Assembly: GCF_002377945.1 (NCBI RefSeq)
Contig: NZ_DFQV01000002.1
Span: 177,268 to 241,267 of the forward strand
Direction of reading: 5' to 3'
DNA length: 64,000 nt
Origin: Psychrobacter sp. UBA3480
GTDB taxonomy: Bacteria; Pseudomonadota; Gammaproteobacteria; Pseudomonadales; Moraxellaceae
Shown here: one piece after another, positions 54,905-63,879 of the stretch
How positions within the stretch are numbered: the first letter of the stretch is position 1
Layout: each line of letters opens with the position of its first letter
Position numbers and translations under genes: made by a program
The notes under the pieces: generated by a model
The model's database searches: none
Seen by the model: only the letters and a program-made list of their open reading frames with translations
Told to the model about the DNA's origin: nothing

Positions 54905-55150
54905 CCTTATAAAAGTATTTAAGGTGTTTTGCGCCGCGCAATTTTGTCTATAAATGAAAACCCTAACTTAGACTAAGCACCTTCACTTTCTGATATCTAC
55001 ATGCTGAGCAGATCTTTTTTACCCTTAGTCTTTACACATAGAGGAAGAATATGTGACTGACGATTTCTGCTTATCTTGATGAAATTTAACCGCAGTATAG
55101 TCCAGATAGACGATAGGGTAGATAGTAATCAAAAGCCGCTTAATATTCTC
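54905..55150 (-). mobile_element. IS256-family transposase remnant
   Basis: On the minus strand, broken frames read YPIVYLDYTAVKFHQDKQ, then GKKDLLSM, then ISESEGA, matching the DDE-core region of IS256-family (mutator) transposases (usual PIVYLDCI, GKKDLLGMWISENEGA). There are several stops and shifts, and no ends are visible. The rest of the 54838-55393 gap has nothing recognised. Confidence 0.6.
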
Positions 55151-55329
55151 ATGTTGTAGATACCTTTGATAGTATTGGGGATTTTAGTACTACTTTGATA
55201 TTCTGCGTAAAATTAGGTACTATAATTACTAAGGCAGCTAATATGAGTTTAGTTCTTACTTACCGTATTCTTTATATCAGTTTGATTGGTTATTGAATTA
55301 AATGCAGTTATACGGAGTTCAGGAAATCC

Positions 55330-55400
55330 CTTAGTTTTAGATAATAATAGCATCAATTCAGATCTTTAAAACTTTTAATAAAATAAAGTTAAGCTAATCA
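55330..55400 (+). repeat. Imperfect repeat, copy 2 (first copy at 39130-39206)
   Basis: TTAGTTTTAGATAATAATAG then CATCAATTC and ACTTTTAATAAAATAAAG. It lies at the 3' end of the recombinase operon. Word order agrees with the 39.1-kb copy in the same orientation. Confidence 0.4.
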
Positions 55401-55870
55401 ACTATCGAGAGTTTATTAATTTTTTCATAGTTTGGAATCAAGTGTGGTGCAAGTAATATATCAACATCCACTTTACCCTTTAGTTTTACTTCTTGAATAA
55501 TATTCATCAGCGTCTCAGTATTAGCATTCAATAAACACTCTAATTCTTGAACACGCTTTTCAAGTCTTTTATTTTTCTCTAATAGTGCTTTATTGCTTTT
55601 TCCAGTAATATAGATTTGCTTTTCTCTTTCAGTAAAACCGTTTGACTCAATTTGTTCAGTCATGTATTTGCTAATTAATTCTTTACGTGAGCTAAGAGTA
55701 CTTACCTTACCCTTAATGTATCCATTATTTTTTAAACGATCATATAGGTTCTTGTGAGTTATCGGACTTATATCGTATCCTTCATCAAGCATTAGCTGCA
55801 ATTCAGACTCAATAGCTTTATCTAATTCTTTACCTCTCAATATAGGCTTCTCAATACTCTCGTGAAACAT
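55394..55870 (-). CDS. Small coiled-coil protein of recombinase operon (GmtX-like / TnpC-like)
   Basis: A 158-residue protein. The first half (HESIEKPILRGKELDKAIES and GYDISPITHKNLYDRLKNNG) looks like a small DNA-binding or adaptor domain. A long coiled coil follows (KALLEKNKRLEKRVQELECLLNA region, about 90-125). Position and size match the last gene of Tn554-type (tnpC) and Gamma-Mobile-Trio (gmtX) modules, where it assists the recombinases. Its ATG overlaps the stop of the previous gene (TAATG). The family match rests on operon context and coiled-coil layout, not on alignment. Confidence 0.6.
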   Translation of the reverse strand: MFHESIEKPILRGKELDKAIESELQLMLDEGYDISPITHKNLYDRLKNNGYIKGKVSTLSSRKELISKYMTEQIESNGFTEREKQIYITGKSNKALLEKNKRLEKRVQELECLLNANTETLMNIIQEVKLKGKVDVDILLAPHLIPNYEKINKLSIVD

Positions 55871-58236
55871 TAGAGTTCCTCCTTATTCTTAGATTTATCA
55901 TATTCAATCGTAAATAACTCACTAACCGTTTTTGGTAGTCTTTTAACACCTTTATCATCTTCATATATACTAACTTTAGTTAGCCCTTGCTGTCGTTCAA
56001 TCATCCTATCTTCTATAATTTGTAAATTTTCTAATTGAGTCTTGGTCTTTTTCAATATCTCCTTAGAGTGCAAGTTACTACTGCTGTTACCAATAAATTC
56101 ATACTGTTCCATCAAGCTCTTTTTAACTTCTATCAGATTGCTTAATTCACCCAAGCGTCCTGTAATAGTAAAATCGCTACATGGACTCCCTGTTTGGCAT
56201 GCTAAACGCTTGGGGCACCCATTGGACCCTATATTGCGTGTACAAGAACCAAAGGGTAGAGGGTATAAATAAGCATGTCTCTTGATTAGTTCGTCAGCTA
56301 AAACTTCGCTATTAATAAGTTGATTCTGATAAGCTTGATCCAAACCTTCGATAAAGTCATTGAATAAAACATCAGATGATGAAGGTTTGAAAAATTCAGC
56401 TATTTCGTCTTTATTGTCAAAAGTATGTAAGTTACTTCTAATATTGTTTTCTAATGATTGATCGGGGGAGGTGTATAGACTTAGGTCTTCCAGCAGATTA
56501 TCAATAGGAGTTTTTATATGGGGTTCTTGATTTATTAAAGCGTTATTTTCTGACGAAGAAACCGAATATACCTTACTCGCTGCTCTTTTAGAAGATAAAT
56601 CAGCTTTGAAGCTTTTTTGTCTTAAGCTAAGGTGCTGATAGCTTTGATTTTGAACGGGGTTTGTACGACCCATGAGCATTGCTTGTAAATGTTCTGAAAC
56701 TTCAGCAATTGCTAAGAAAGTGTTGATATTATGTCTAGGAATATGACTTGTAATTTGGGAATATTTATTGCTTTTGTCCTTTAAATTAAATTTCTCAAAC
56801 ACTGATATATTTCTTGTAGCGCCTAAAAAACCATTAACAAGTATATTAGTCAAGGGTATGACATTAGTCTTGTTATAAAAGTCTCTTTTTAAATTTGTTG
56901 ATCTGTATTCGTGTATAAAAAGAAGCTCTTCAAAAGGAATGATTTCTTGTGTACCGCTATAGTTGAAAATATAATCTATAGGGTTAGGTTTATCATAGTT
57001 TGTTAGTGATTTTATAAAGTCATTAATAGTGTTTTTTGAATAAAATCTGAGAATGCTTTTACCGCTAGGTAGCTTTTTATCTGGAATTACACCAGCTGAT
57101 TTGAAAGATGATAATGCCATGTCTCTTTTTCCTGCACGACCTAACTTACTTTCTTTCAAATGAAAAAGTATATTCATTAAATCATCAAGCTCAATTAAAT
57201 CTGATTTAATATCATCAATGGCTTTGGGTAAAAAATCGATAAGATTTTTACTTCTCAAATACCTTAATGTATTCCTAGACTCCTCTGTCAGATCGATAGT
57301 ACTTAGAACTAATCTTTCTATTAAAGCAGACGAAGATGGTTCAACCCAATGAATCTTCTCGCCAGCACCTTTAGCGCCATAGTAGCGAATACCAAGGGAA
57401 TATTGTTCTATGCCATTATGCTTCACAGCACTCCGAGTTGAAGGATCAAGCAAAGGTTTCTTAACTAAACAATTCTTCTTCAGTAGAATTGCTTCAGTAG
57501 AGCGAAATCCAGTAATTATTAAAATAGTTAAAAAGTTTAATAATAGCTTCTCACCGTTTGTTTGACACAATCCTTTCAACGACGCGATATTAATAAAAGT
57601 TTGAATCGATATAAGTTTTTTTGTGTTAACTTCATCTTCATCTATGTCAAGTTTATCTATCAATTCTTTCGTCTTTCTTGCATTAGGTGTTCTATTTACC
57701 TTACTGAGATAGTTATAATCATTTTCAAATTCTAATTTATTACTCAGGTTCATATGCTTGTTAATTAGTTCTTGAAGTCTCACATATGTACCAGCAATAT
57801 CAGGTAAATTTTGAGGGTTACTGTTTCTAACTTGGATTTTAAAAGCATCAACCAATGCTTCGGTACACATCCTTTGTGGTGAGTTACAGCTAGTTAAGGT
57901 AACTAAAGAATAATACCAACGTTTGAGAACTAATAGTTCAGCATGTAGTTTTTGTGGTGATGCTTTGGAATTAGATTTTCTATAGCTAAGTACTAATATT
58001 GATCTAAAGAAATCATAAAAATTTTCTGAGATATCAAACGCAGGTAAGCCTTTTAATCTTTTGCCTTCATTAAATACTAGGTTTACATCTTTACTTCTAC
58101 AGTGCAACCAACCAGATCCTTTCTCTCCACCTTGCCAATACTCATCATTCCACGTCTGATTAAAGCCTGAACCTAAATGTTGTTCAAAATAGTCTTTCTG
58201 CTCATTTATAAAATCGACATAAGCTTGATTTGTCAT
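55870..58236 (-). CDS. Large tyrosine recombinase of four-gene operon (GmtZ-like / TnpB-like integrase)
   Basis: A 788-residue integrase. In the catalytic domain, Arg I lies in IITGFRSTEAILLKK (near residue 250). The HxxR box is HIPRHNINTFLA, then MLMGRTNPVQNQSYQHLS supplies the final Tyr. A cysteine cluster (SCTRNIGSNGCPKRLACQTG and PCSDF) follows near 690-720, probably a zinc site, and the C terminus is helical. Large recombinases with such a tail occur as TnpB of Tn554 and as GmtZ. The start at 58236 has ATGA overlap with the previous gene and a GAGG ribosome site; the frame is open to 58260. Confidence 0.72.
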   Translation of the reverse strand: MTNQAYVDFINEQKDYFEQHLGSGFNQTWNDEYWQGGEKGSGWLHCRSKDVNLVFNEGKRLKGLPAFDISENFYDFFRSILVLSYRKSNSKASPQKLHAELLVLKRWYYSLVTLTSCNSPQRMCTEALVDAFKIQVRNSNPQNLPDIAGTYVRLQELINKHMNLSNKLEFENDYNYLSKVNRTPNARKTKELIDKLDIDEDEVNTKKLISIQTFINIASLKGLCQTNGEKLLLNFLTILIITGFRSTEAILLKKNCLVKKPLLDPSTRSAVKHNGIEQYSLGIRYYGAKGAGEKIHWVEPSSSALIERLVLSTIDLTEESRNTLRYLRSKNLIDFLPKAIDDIKSDLIELDDLMNILFHLKESKLGRAGKRDMALSSFKSAGVIPDKKLPSGKSILRFYSKNTINDFIKSLTNYDKPNPIDYIFNYSGTQEIIPFEELLFIHEYRSTNLKRDFYNKTNVIPLTNILVNGFLGATRNISVFEKFNLKDKSNKYSQITSHIPRHNINTFLAIAEVSEHLQAMLMGRTNPVQNQSYQHLSLRQKSFKADLSSKRAASKVYSVSSSENNALINQEPHIKTPIDNLLEDLSLYTSPDQSLENNIRSNLHTFDNKDEIAEFFKPSSSDVLFNDFIEGLDQAYQNQLINSEVLADELIKRHAYLYPLPFGSCTRNIGSNGCPKRLACQTGSPCSDFTITGRLGELSNLIEVKKSLMEQYEFIGNSSSNLHSKEILKKTKTQLENLQIIEDRMIERQQGLTKVSIYEDDKGVKRLPKTVSELFTIEYDKSKNKEEL

Positions 58237-59798
58237 AATACATCCTCTATTAGGTTGCATCGCACTATTACAGATTCAACTTCAAACTTTGTACTTTCGT
58301 GCACTAGTAGCAACGGGCTTCTCGAACATTGTGTAGAATCAGAGATAGTAATAATGTCATTAACTTCCGACTGTATACTATCTAATACTTCTGAGTGATC
58401 CTTATTTTTAAATGGGTGAAAATATAAGCATCCATAACAACTCCTAACTTGCTCAAATGGGCAGATATCATCATATGCACAACCACCTATTTCATGATGA
58501 AAATCTTTGTGAATGAATCCGCTAACTTTTTTCCCTATCCATTCAGATTTTTTAACAATAGTACTTGTCATAAACATAGCGATCATTTGTTTATATGCAG
58601 CATTCCCCCCTAATGCTTTAGCTCTAATAATCGCAGTTTCGGGCGATGAGTATATGTAATGCCTTGCAACGACAAGACTTGAGTGACCTAAAATGTAAGC
58701 GATTTCTTCAGCACTAGCTCCCGACATTGCCATGCTATGTCCAACATGGTGTCTAAATTGAGACATAGAGTATTTTATTTGAAGAATATCTCCACTCAAA
58801 ACTTGAGTCCTATATCCAATGGGTGAAAAGTTGAAAAGTTGACTATTTATAGCTTTCGAGCATGTGAAAGCAGCTCTCTCTCCTAAATTAAACAACTTAT
58901 CTTCAACTGATAATTCGAATCGATGAATGTAGGCCAGTATAATAAGGGCAGCCTCTTCTGGTAGCTTTATGGCTATTTTTTTGTGGGTAAAGCGCGCTTG
59001 TTTCGCATAAGGTACTAAAAGGCTGTATCGTGCTACACCTAGCGAATCTTCTGGTATATCTTCTTTTAGGTCTCCAGCTGAAAGTTTCGACATTTGAACA
59101 GGGCGCATACCAGTAGTGAAAGCTAACGCCAATATCGAGGCATCTTTTAGTTCTGAACTGCTTATCGAATCTTTTTCTGCCGATTTTAGTATATTGTTAA
59201 GCTTTATAAATCCCTTTTGTATTATATTGACAACTGGCAAGTCTATATCGTCCTCATACTCTTCATAATAAAGACTATTTCTTCTGGGGTTCGGCTTTTT
59301 TATTATTTCTAGATCATATTCATCGTTAAGTGAAAATCCTGGAAATTCTTCCAAAATAAGAATGGTTATTACGAATTTACTTGAAAAGTAAAGTGGGCCG
59401 TTATTAACCAAACCAACTAATATTTTTTTAGACTCCTTGAAATTAAGTGCTATTTTAGATATATGAAAATATTCAAAGAATATTTTTAGGTTTCTAAATC
59501 TATCTCCTAGGTGAGAAGGGGAGTTCTTATATATATACTTAATCAATAAGAACTTTATTATTTTTACATCTATATAGTTCATATTTTTAAATGAAATTCT
59601 TTCAGAATTCCCTGAGTATTTAAAATCCCAAACATCTTTTGAAGGATTTAAAAAATCATCATCAAATTTATCTGCACGTATAAATCTTACAATCCTAGGA
59701 AGTTTCATTTCATTAATAAAATGTAATTGCTTATTTGAAAATATTGATTGACCAGTTTTTATATCATGCTTATAGTTCATTTCAATAGATAGGTTCAT
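58233..59798 (-). CDS. Tyrosine recombinase / site-specific integrase, middle gene of operon
   Basis: A 521-residue tyrosine recombinase. Arg I is in LAFTTGMRPVQMSKL. The HxxR-like box is SQFRHHVGHSMAMSGAS, followed by YILGHSSLVVARHYIYSSPE with the Tyr nucleophile. A C-terminal cysteine cluster (GGCAYDDICPFEQVRSCYGC) probably binds zinc, as in the larger neighbour. It overlaps the first recombinase (ATGA at 59798-59795) and the large one downstream, so all are translated from one message. Among Gamma-Mobile-Trio or RIT-type modules this would be the central recombinase. The target site is unknown. Confidence 0.75.
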   Translation of the reverse strand: MNLSIEMNYKHDIKTGQSIFSNKQLHFINEMKLPRIVRFIRADKFDDDFLNPSKDVWDFKYSGNSERISFKNMNYIDVKIIKFLLIKYIYKNSPSHLGDRFRNLKIFFEYFHISKIALNFKESKKILVGLVNNGPLYFSSKFVITILILEEFPGFSLNDEYDLEIIKKPNPRRNSLYYEEYEDDIDLPVVNIIQKGFIKLNNILKSAEKDSISSSELKDASILALAFTTGMRPVQMSKLSAGDLKEDIPEDSLGVARYSLLVPYAKQARFTHKKIAIKLPEEAALIILAYIHRFELSVEDKLFNLGERAAFTCSKAINSQLFNFSPIGYRTQVLSGDILQIKYSMSQFRHHVGHSMAMSGASAEEIAYILGHSSLVVARHYIYSSPETAIIRAKALGGNAAYKQMIAMFMTSTIVKKSEWIGKKVSGFIHKDFHHEIGGCAYDDICPFEQVRSCYGCLYFHPFKNKDHSEVLDSIQSEVNDIITISDSTQCSRSPLLLVHESTKFEVESVIVRCNLIEDVL

Positions 59799-61093
59799 AC
59801 GACATTTCCATGATTTATAATTCTACTAATATTTATAGTGTTAGCGCGCGCTGATAAATATCTATCAGCATATCTACTTACCATTAAACTATTTGAACTC
59901 CAACCTCCAGCTTTTTTCAAACTTTCCACTGCTTGACTCATTGCAGCCTCCTGACTAGATAAATTATTCACAGCTGTAATGTACGCATATTTTAGGGTCA
60001 GCGTAGCCCAGGTATGACGACAGGTATGTGCACTCAGCTTGTCAATTGAATCAGTGTACTTAGAGTCATAATAATCTGGATACAATTTTTTAAATTGTTT
60101 ATCTAATACATTGAACATCTTATTTATAGATGAATAGCTCAGGGGTGAGAACGGATATTGTGAAGATAAGAACAGTAAATCAGACTTTGCATTCTTGGAT
60201 CTATAATTATTGACATAATAAGATATCAGTTTGTCATCATCCTGTGAAAGCTGAAGAGTCCTATTTGACTGCTCATTTTTAATATTAGGCTTGGGGGATC
60301 TATAATCTTTGGTATCTTGAGTATCACATATAACTAAGGACTTACTGCTTGAATTTACATTTGGTTTTATTGATTTTAAAGATAGTAGTAATAGTTCACT
60401 CGCTCTTAATCCATAATTTATAAGTAAACGAGCTATAAGAAAATTACGAAATTGAGTTGCGTTATCCTTAAAGACATTTTTAGGATTACTTCTAGTTGGA
60501 GTAGATGGTAGTATGATTTCATAAAAACTATCTTGCATATATTCAGTTAAACTTTTAAATTGGTTGGTGTTACTATTTCTAGAATTTATTTTATTATATT
60601 GTGCTGATTTATTGTTAAGGATTAATAGCGCCCTTTTAACCGAGTTGTGTTTTACAATATTATTATCGGCAACTTTCCATGAAAAGTTATCAATTAAAAA
60701 TATTAAGTATTTTGTAGTGTCTTGTATTTTTTTCGATATTGTATTGTAGTTTATTTTTATATGATTTTTTACTCTTATTAGATTGTCATCATGTTTTCTA
60801 CTATTTTCGAGGTATATAAAAAAACTATCAATTTCTTCAAAAAATATTTTAGCGTCATAATTGCTTTTATAGAAAGATAGACAAAAATTTTCATTAAATT
60901 TCTCCATCCAAAAGTCATACCAAAATTTTAATGAGTTTAAATTACTCTGTTGAGTTGAAAGGCTTTTAAGTCTCAATTTTGACATGGTATACAGGAGAGG
61001 ATAGAGGCATGGAGATTGTGTTTCTTCATTAATTAAAACATATCTTCGATTGTCAGATGGATTCGATAGTTTTACTAGACGAACTAAAAACAT
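59795..61093 (-). CDS. Tyrosine recombinase, first gene of operon (GmtY-like)
   Basis: A 432-residue recombinase. A weakly conserved N-terminal core-binding domain (about 1-190, very rich in Asn, Lys, Ser and Ile) precedes the catalytic domain: Arg I in LLINYGLRASELLLLSL, the HxxR box AHTCRHTWATLTLKYAY, the GGWSSNSLMVSRYADRY end with the nucleophile Tyr. The coding sequence is strikingly AT-rich even for this window. It is the first gene of the overlapping four-gene block; its stop overlaps the next ATG. It may be GmtY, but family identity is inferred from context. Confidence 0.72.
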   Translation of the reverse strand: MFLVRLVKLSNPSDNRRYVLINEETQSPCLYPLLYTMSKLRLKSLSTQQSNLNSLKFWYDFWMEKFNENFCLSFYKSNYDAKIFFEEIDSFFIYLENSRKHDDNLIRVKNHIKINYNTISKKIQDTTKYLIFLIDNFSWKVADNNIVKHNSVKRALLILNNKSAQYNKINSRNSNTNQFKSLTEYMQDSFYEIILPSTPTRSNPKNVFKDNATQFRNFLIARLLINYGLRASELLLLSLKSIKPNVNSSSKSLVICDTQDTKDYRSPKPNIKNEQSNRTLQLSQDDDKLISYYVNNYRSKNAKSDLLFLSSQYPFSPLSYSSINKMFNVLDKQFKKLYPDYYDSKYTDSIDKLSAHTCRHTWATLTLKYAYITAVNNLSSQEAAMSQAVESLKKAGGWSSNSLMVSRYADRYLSARANTINISRIINHGNVV

Positions 61094-61341
61094 GTAGGCA
61101 TATCCTTATTCGATATCTATTTAAGATAGTTAGGTAAAGTTCTTATATGAATTGAGAACGTCTGGTACAATTCGCTAGACATCTTTTACTTTTAAACGTC
61201 GAAGGTTGTTATCGATAACTTTTGCAAGAATACTATTATGAAGTTATGATTAACTTGGAAAATTATTTAAAGCTTATAAGGTATAGTACACCCCTATAAG
61301 TTAATCGTATAGTTAACTATTGTAATTAGGAAATTAATCAA

Positions 61342-61740
61342 TTGGATAACATATTTTTAGCTGAAGAACGTATCCGGCTCGGATTTAAAGCAAAAGAAGT
61401 TGCTGATTTTGCTGGGGTCGCGGTACCAACTCAATCTAATTACGAGAAAGGCAAGCGAAGTCCTGACACAAAATATTTGTATGAAATATCAAAATTAGGT
61501 TTTGATATTCATTATGTAGTTACAGGGGAACGTAGTGTTGACGGAATATCCAAAACCGATAGGTATTTACTGGATTTATTTAAAAGTACACCTAAAAGTA
61601 TCCAAAGCTTCATAATTTCAGGTCTTCAAGTCCATGTAGATAAATCTTATCAGCAACAAACTATTAAAGAAGATAAAATAATTAATACGTTTGAAAAAAT
61701 TGAAAATCATTCCGATCAAAAGCTAATTGAGAATGACTGA
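61342..61740 (+). CDS. XRE-family helix-turn-helix regulator
   Basis: A 132-residue DNA-binding protein. The HTH (about residues 6-60) reads LAEERIRLGFKAKEVADFAG then VAVPTQSNYEKGKRSPDTKY, as in Cro/CI-type regulators. A short dimerisation part and a charged tail follow. The start is TTG at 61342 with an AGGAA site 9-10 bases upstream; no ATG fits. It is divergent from the recombinase operon (248 bp apart) and convergent with the P4-type integrase. It is the likely repressor of the recombinase operon, as such regulators commonly are; that is inference. Confidence 0.8.
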   Translation: MDNIFLAEERIRLGFKAKEVADFAGVAVPTQSNYEKGKRSPDTKYLYEISKLGFDIHYVVTGERSVDGISKTDRYLLDLFKSTPKSIQSFIISGLQVHVDKSYQQQTIKEDKIINTFEKIENHSDQKLIEND

Positions 61741-61794
61741 ATTTATAGCTGAGTATAAATATATACCGATCCTAGTTTTGAGCTCAATGATTGC

Positions 61795-63066
61795 TCATTT
61801 GAAATGACCTCGAAGCTCATCTATATAATCTGCCCAATCTTGCATCATCTGTACCCTAGTATCGATTTCATCGAGTCTGTTGTAAGCCCCGCCATGTGTG
61901 TCTTTTATCCTGTGACCCAGCTGTAATTCTGTGACGATATCTGAATAGCGTAGCTCAGGCTGTTCCATAAGCAAGGTTTTAGCGGATGCTCGAAATCCAT
62001 GCGAACACTGCACATCTTTGTATCCAAGCCGGTGGAATATCTGTACCAACGTCGCTTTACTAATATAAGCATTGCTTGAACCGCGCATCGACGCAAATAC
62101 ATATTCCTTATGCCCAGTAATTGACTGAAGGTTTCGTAATCGAGAAATCACTTGCGCGGCCAAGGGAACAACTAAGTGCGAGACCATATCGTCACGACCT
62201 TCGCCTTTAGTCGGGGAGAATGCCCATGTATTATTGTCCCAATCGATGTCATCCCAACGCATCGAGCGCAGATCGATACTACGCACAAACACGTAAGGCA
62301 ATAAATTCATAGCCTCTAACGTGGTCTTGCTTGCACCTCTAAAATTCGACATATCCTTTAAGAGAGTCGCAAATTGCTCTGGTTTGGTAATGGCTGGTAA
62401 GTGATTGCCTGAGCTGGCAGGTGCAAGTTCACCACGGGTATCTATAGCTACATTTCTATCACATAGTCCTCGAGCGACAGCAAATGAAAATACTTTTTCA
62501 GTGTATAACCGAGTGCTTGCACCAACGAAAGTCGCTTGATTTTCATTGTTTTGAATCGACTCGCACACACTCAGTATCATCTCGCTAGTGATATCGTCCA
62601 TTCTTAAATCACCAATTTCTTGGCACATATATCCTAGACATAAATCCCAGAACTTGAGGGTTGACTCACTGTATGACGGTTTTTTAGATTTACTTTGATC
62701 GCGACCTGCTGTTTTATGTTCTCGCCATGCTTTTGTAATCTCAGAAAATGGTGCATTTTTTAGGTGAGTATATTTATTGGTTTGCTCTTTTTGCTGGATA
62801 GCTTTAGGGTCAGAGCCTTTTGCGACCGTATTAAGGATAGTCTCTGCTTTATACTTCACTTCATGTAAACTGATTTCCTCGATCTTACCCAACATCATCC
62901 TAGGGCGTTTGCCCTCGATATGTGGATGGGAATATCGCAAGTAGTATTCCTTTTTACCATTTGGATAAATACGCAGGCTTAAACCAGCCACACCTGAGAC
63001 ACTGACAGAATAATCTTTGTCTCGGCATTCAAGCTTATTGATATCGTTTGCAGTGTCGATAGCCAT
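61795..63066 (-). CDS. P4-type tyrosine integrase (DUF4102 arm-binding domain)
   Basis: A 423-residue integrase. The N-terminal DUF4102 domain (about 1-90) has SGVAGLSLRIYPNGKKEYYL and KRPRMMLGKIEEISLHEV. A SAM-like core-binding domain comes next. The catalytic domain has Arg I in YVFVRSIDLRSMRWDDIDWD, the HxxR box CSHGFRASAKTLLM, and LQLGHRIKDTHGGAYNR with the Tyr. Such enzymes insert genomic islands, usually at tRNA 3' ends. The gene points into the island, so its attachment site should be to the right of 63066. No tRNA is seen there, but ATGGACACTGG-type words near 63160-63185 are candidates. Confidence 0.9.
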   Translation of the reverse strand: MAIDTANDINKLECRDKDYSVSVSGVAGLSLRIYPNGKKEYYLRYSHPHIEGKRPRMMLGKIEEISLHEVKYKAETILNTVAKGSDPKAIQQKEQTNKYTHLKNAPFSEITKAWREHKTAGRDQSKSKKPSYSESTLKFWDLCLGYMCQEIGDLRMDDITSEMILSVCESIQNNENQATFVGASTRLYTEKVFSFAVARGLCDRNVAIDTRGELAPASSGNHLPAITKPEQFATLLKDMSNFRGASKTTLEAMNLLPYVFVRSIDLRSMRWDDIDWDNNTWAFSPTKGEGRDDMVSHLVVPLAAQVISRLRNLQSITGHKEYVFASMRGSSNAYISKATLVQIFHRLGYKDVQCSHGFRASAKTLLMEQPELRYSDIVTELQLGHRIKDTHGGAYNRLDEIDTRVQMMQDWADYIDELRGHFK

Positions 63067-63879
63067 AATATATATCCGTAATATGATAATTAAAGTTAAT
63101 GATAGGTTTATGATTGATGACTTATAAAAAGTCTCTTCTGTAGAAAAATATAAAAGTATTGGACACTATCATGGACACTGGTATTCATTAGTATTTTTAG
63201 CAAAGCCTTATAAAGTAATAGTTTTAACACTTAATTATCCCCAAGTGAAGGTTGGGGATAATTATAGTATAGAGGAAAGAGAGGGAGTAAGCCATGTGTT
63301 TATTGATATATATGGCGTTTGGGGTAATAAACCTAAGAGAGGTTAAAAGTAAAAACTCTGTTTGCTATGTTTGATAGAGTTCTTCAATTTCTTTATACAA
63401 AAAAACATGCTCCTGTACTCGCACAGAATATAAAAATCAGGGTCATAGTACTGTTCTGTGCAAATTTGGAGATGGCAACTTAGTGCTTCAGATAAAAACA
63501 TCTTGCGAGGAGTGATAGATATCAGAAGACACTAATGAATGCTTTATTGATTTGAAAGGCTCTGTGGGCGAATCAGGGAAGAAGATATTATGACTTGGTT
63601 AGTTATGACACTCCTAAGTATAAAATGTATAGAAACCAGACTCATAGTCAAACTAAATAGGACTATCAGTATTAGAGTCTACATGCGCTCTTAGCAGTGA
63701 TATAGGATAAGAAGCATCAAATAGGGTTTTAGTATTTAATGTCAGCTGTCAATCTATGAGTAACAGTATCCTATATATAGACACGTGACAGTTGACTACA
63801 TTCAATACGTTGCAAGAGCATTGGCACCAAAGATCCAGTTGATTAAGTTAATAACAACCGAATGATAGTAGATTTGGCT
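63067..63879. other. Non-coding right flank of the integrase gene
   Basis: No credible gene and no tRNA are seen. The words TTGGACACT and CATGGACACTGG lie close together near 63155-63185. There is an 8-bp inverted repeat GCACAGAA (63421-63428) / TTCTGTGC (63454-63461), and ATAGGATA / TATCCTAT lie about 70 bp apart near 63700-63770. The stretch probably holds the integrase promoter and an attachment site, plus decayed insertion sequences. Confidence 0.4.

Noticed and set aside
55394..61093. Plain prophage integrase cluster
   Set aside because: No phage structural, replication or lysis genes are present, and the gene overlaps show one coupled operon.
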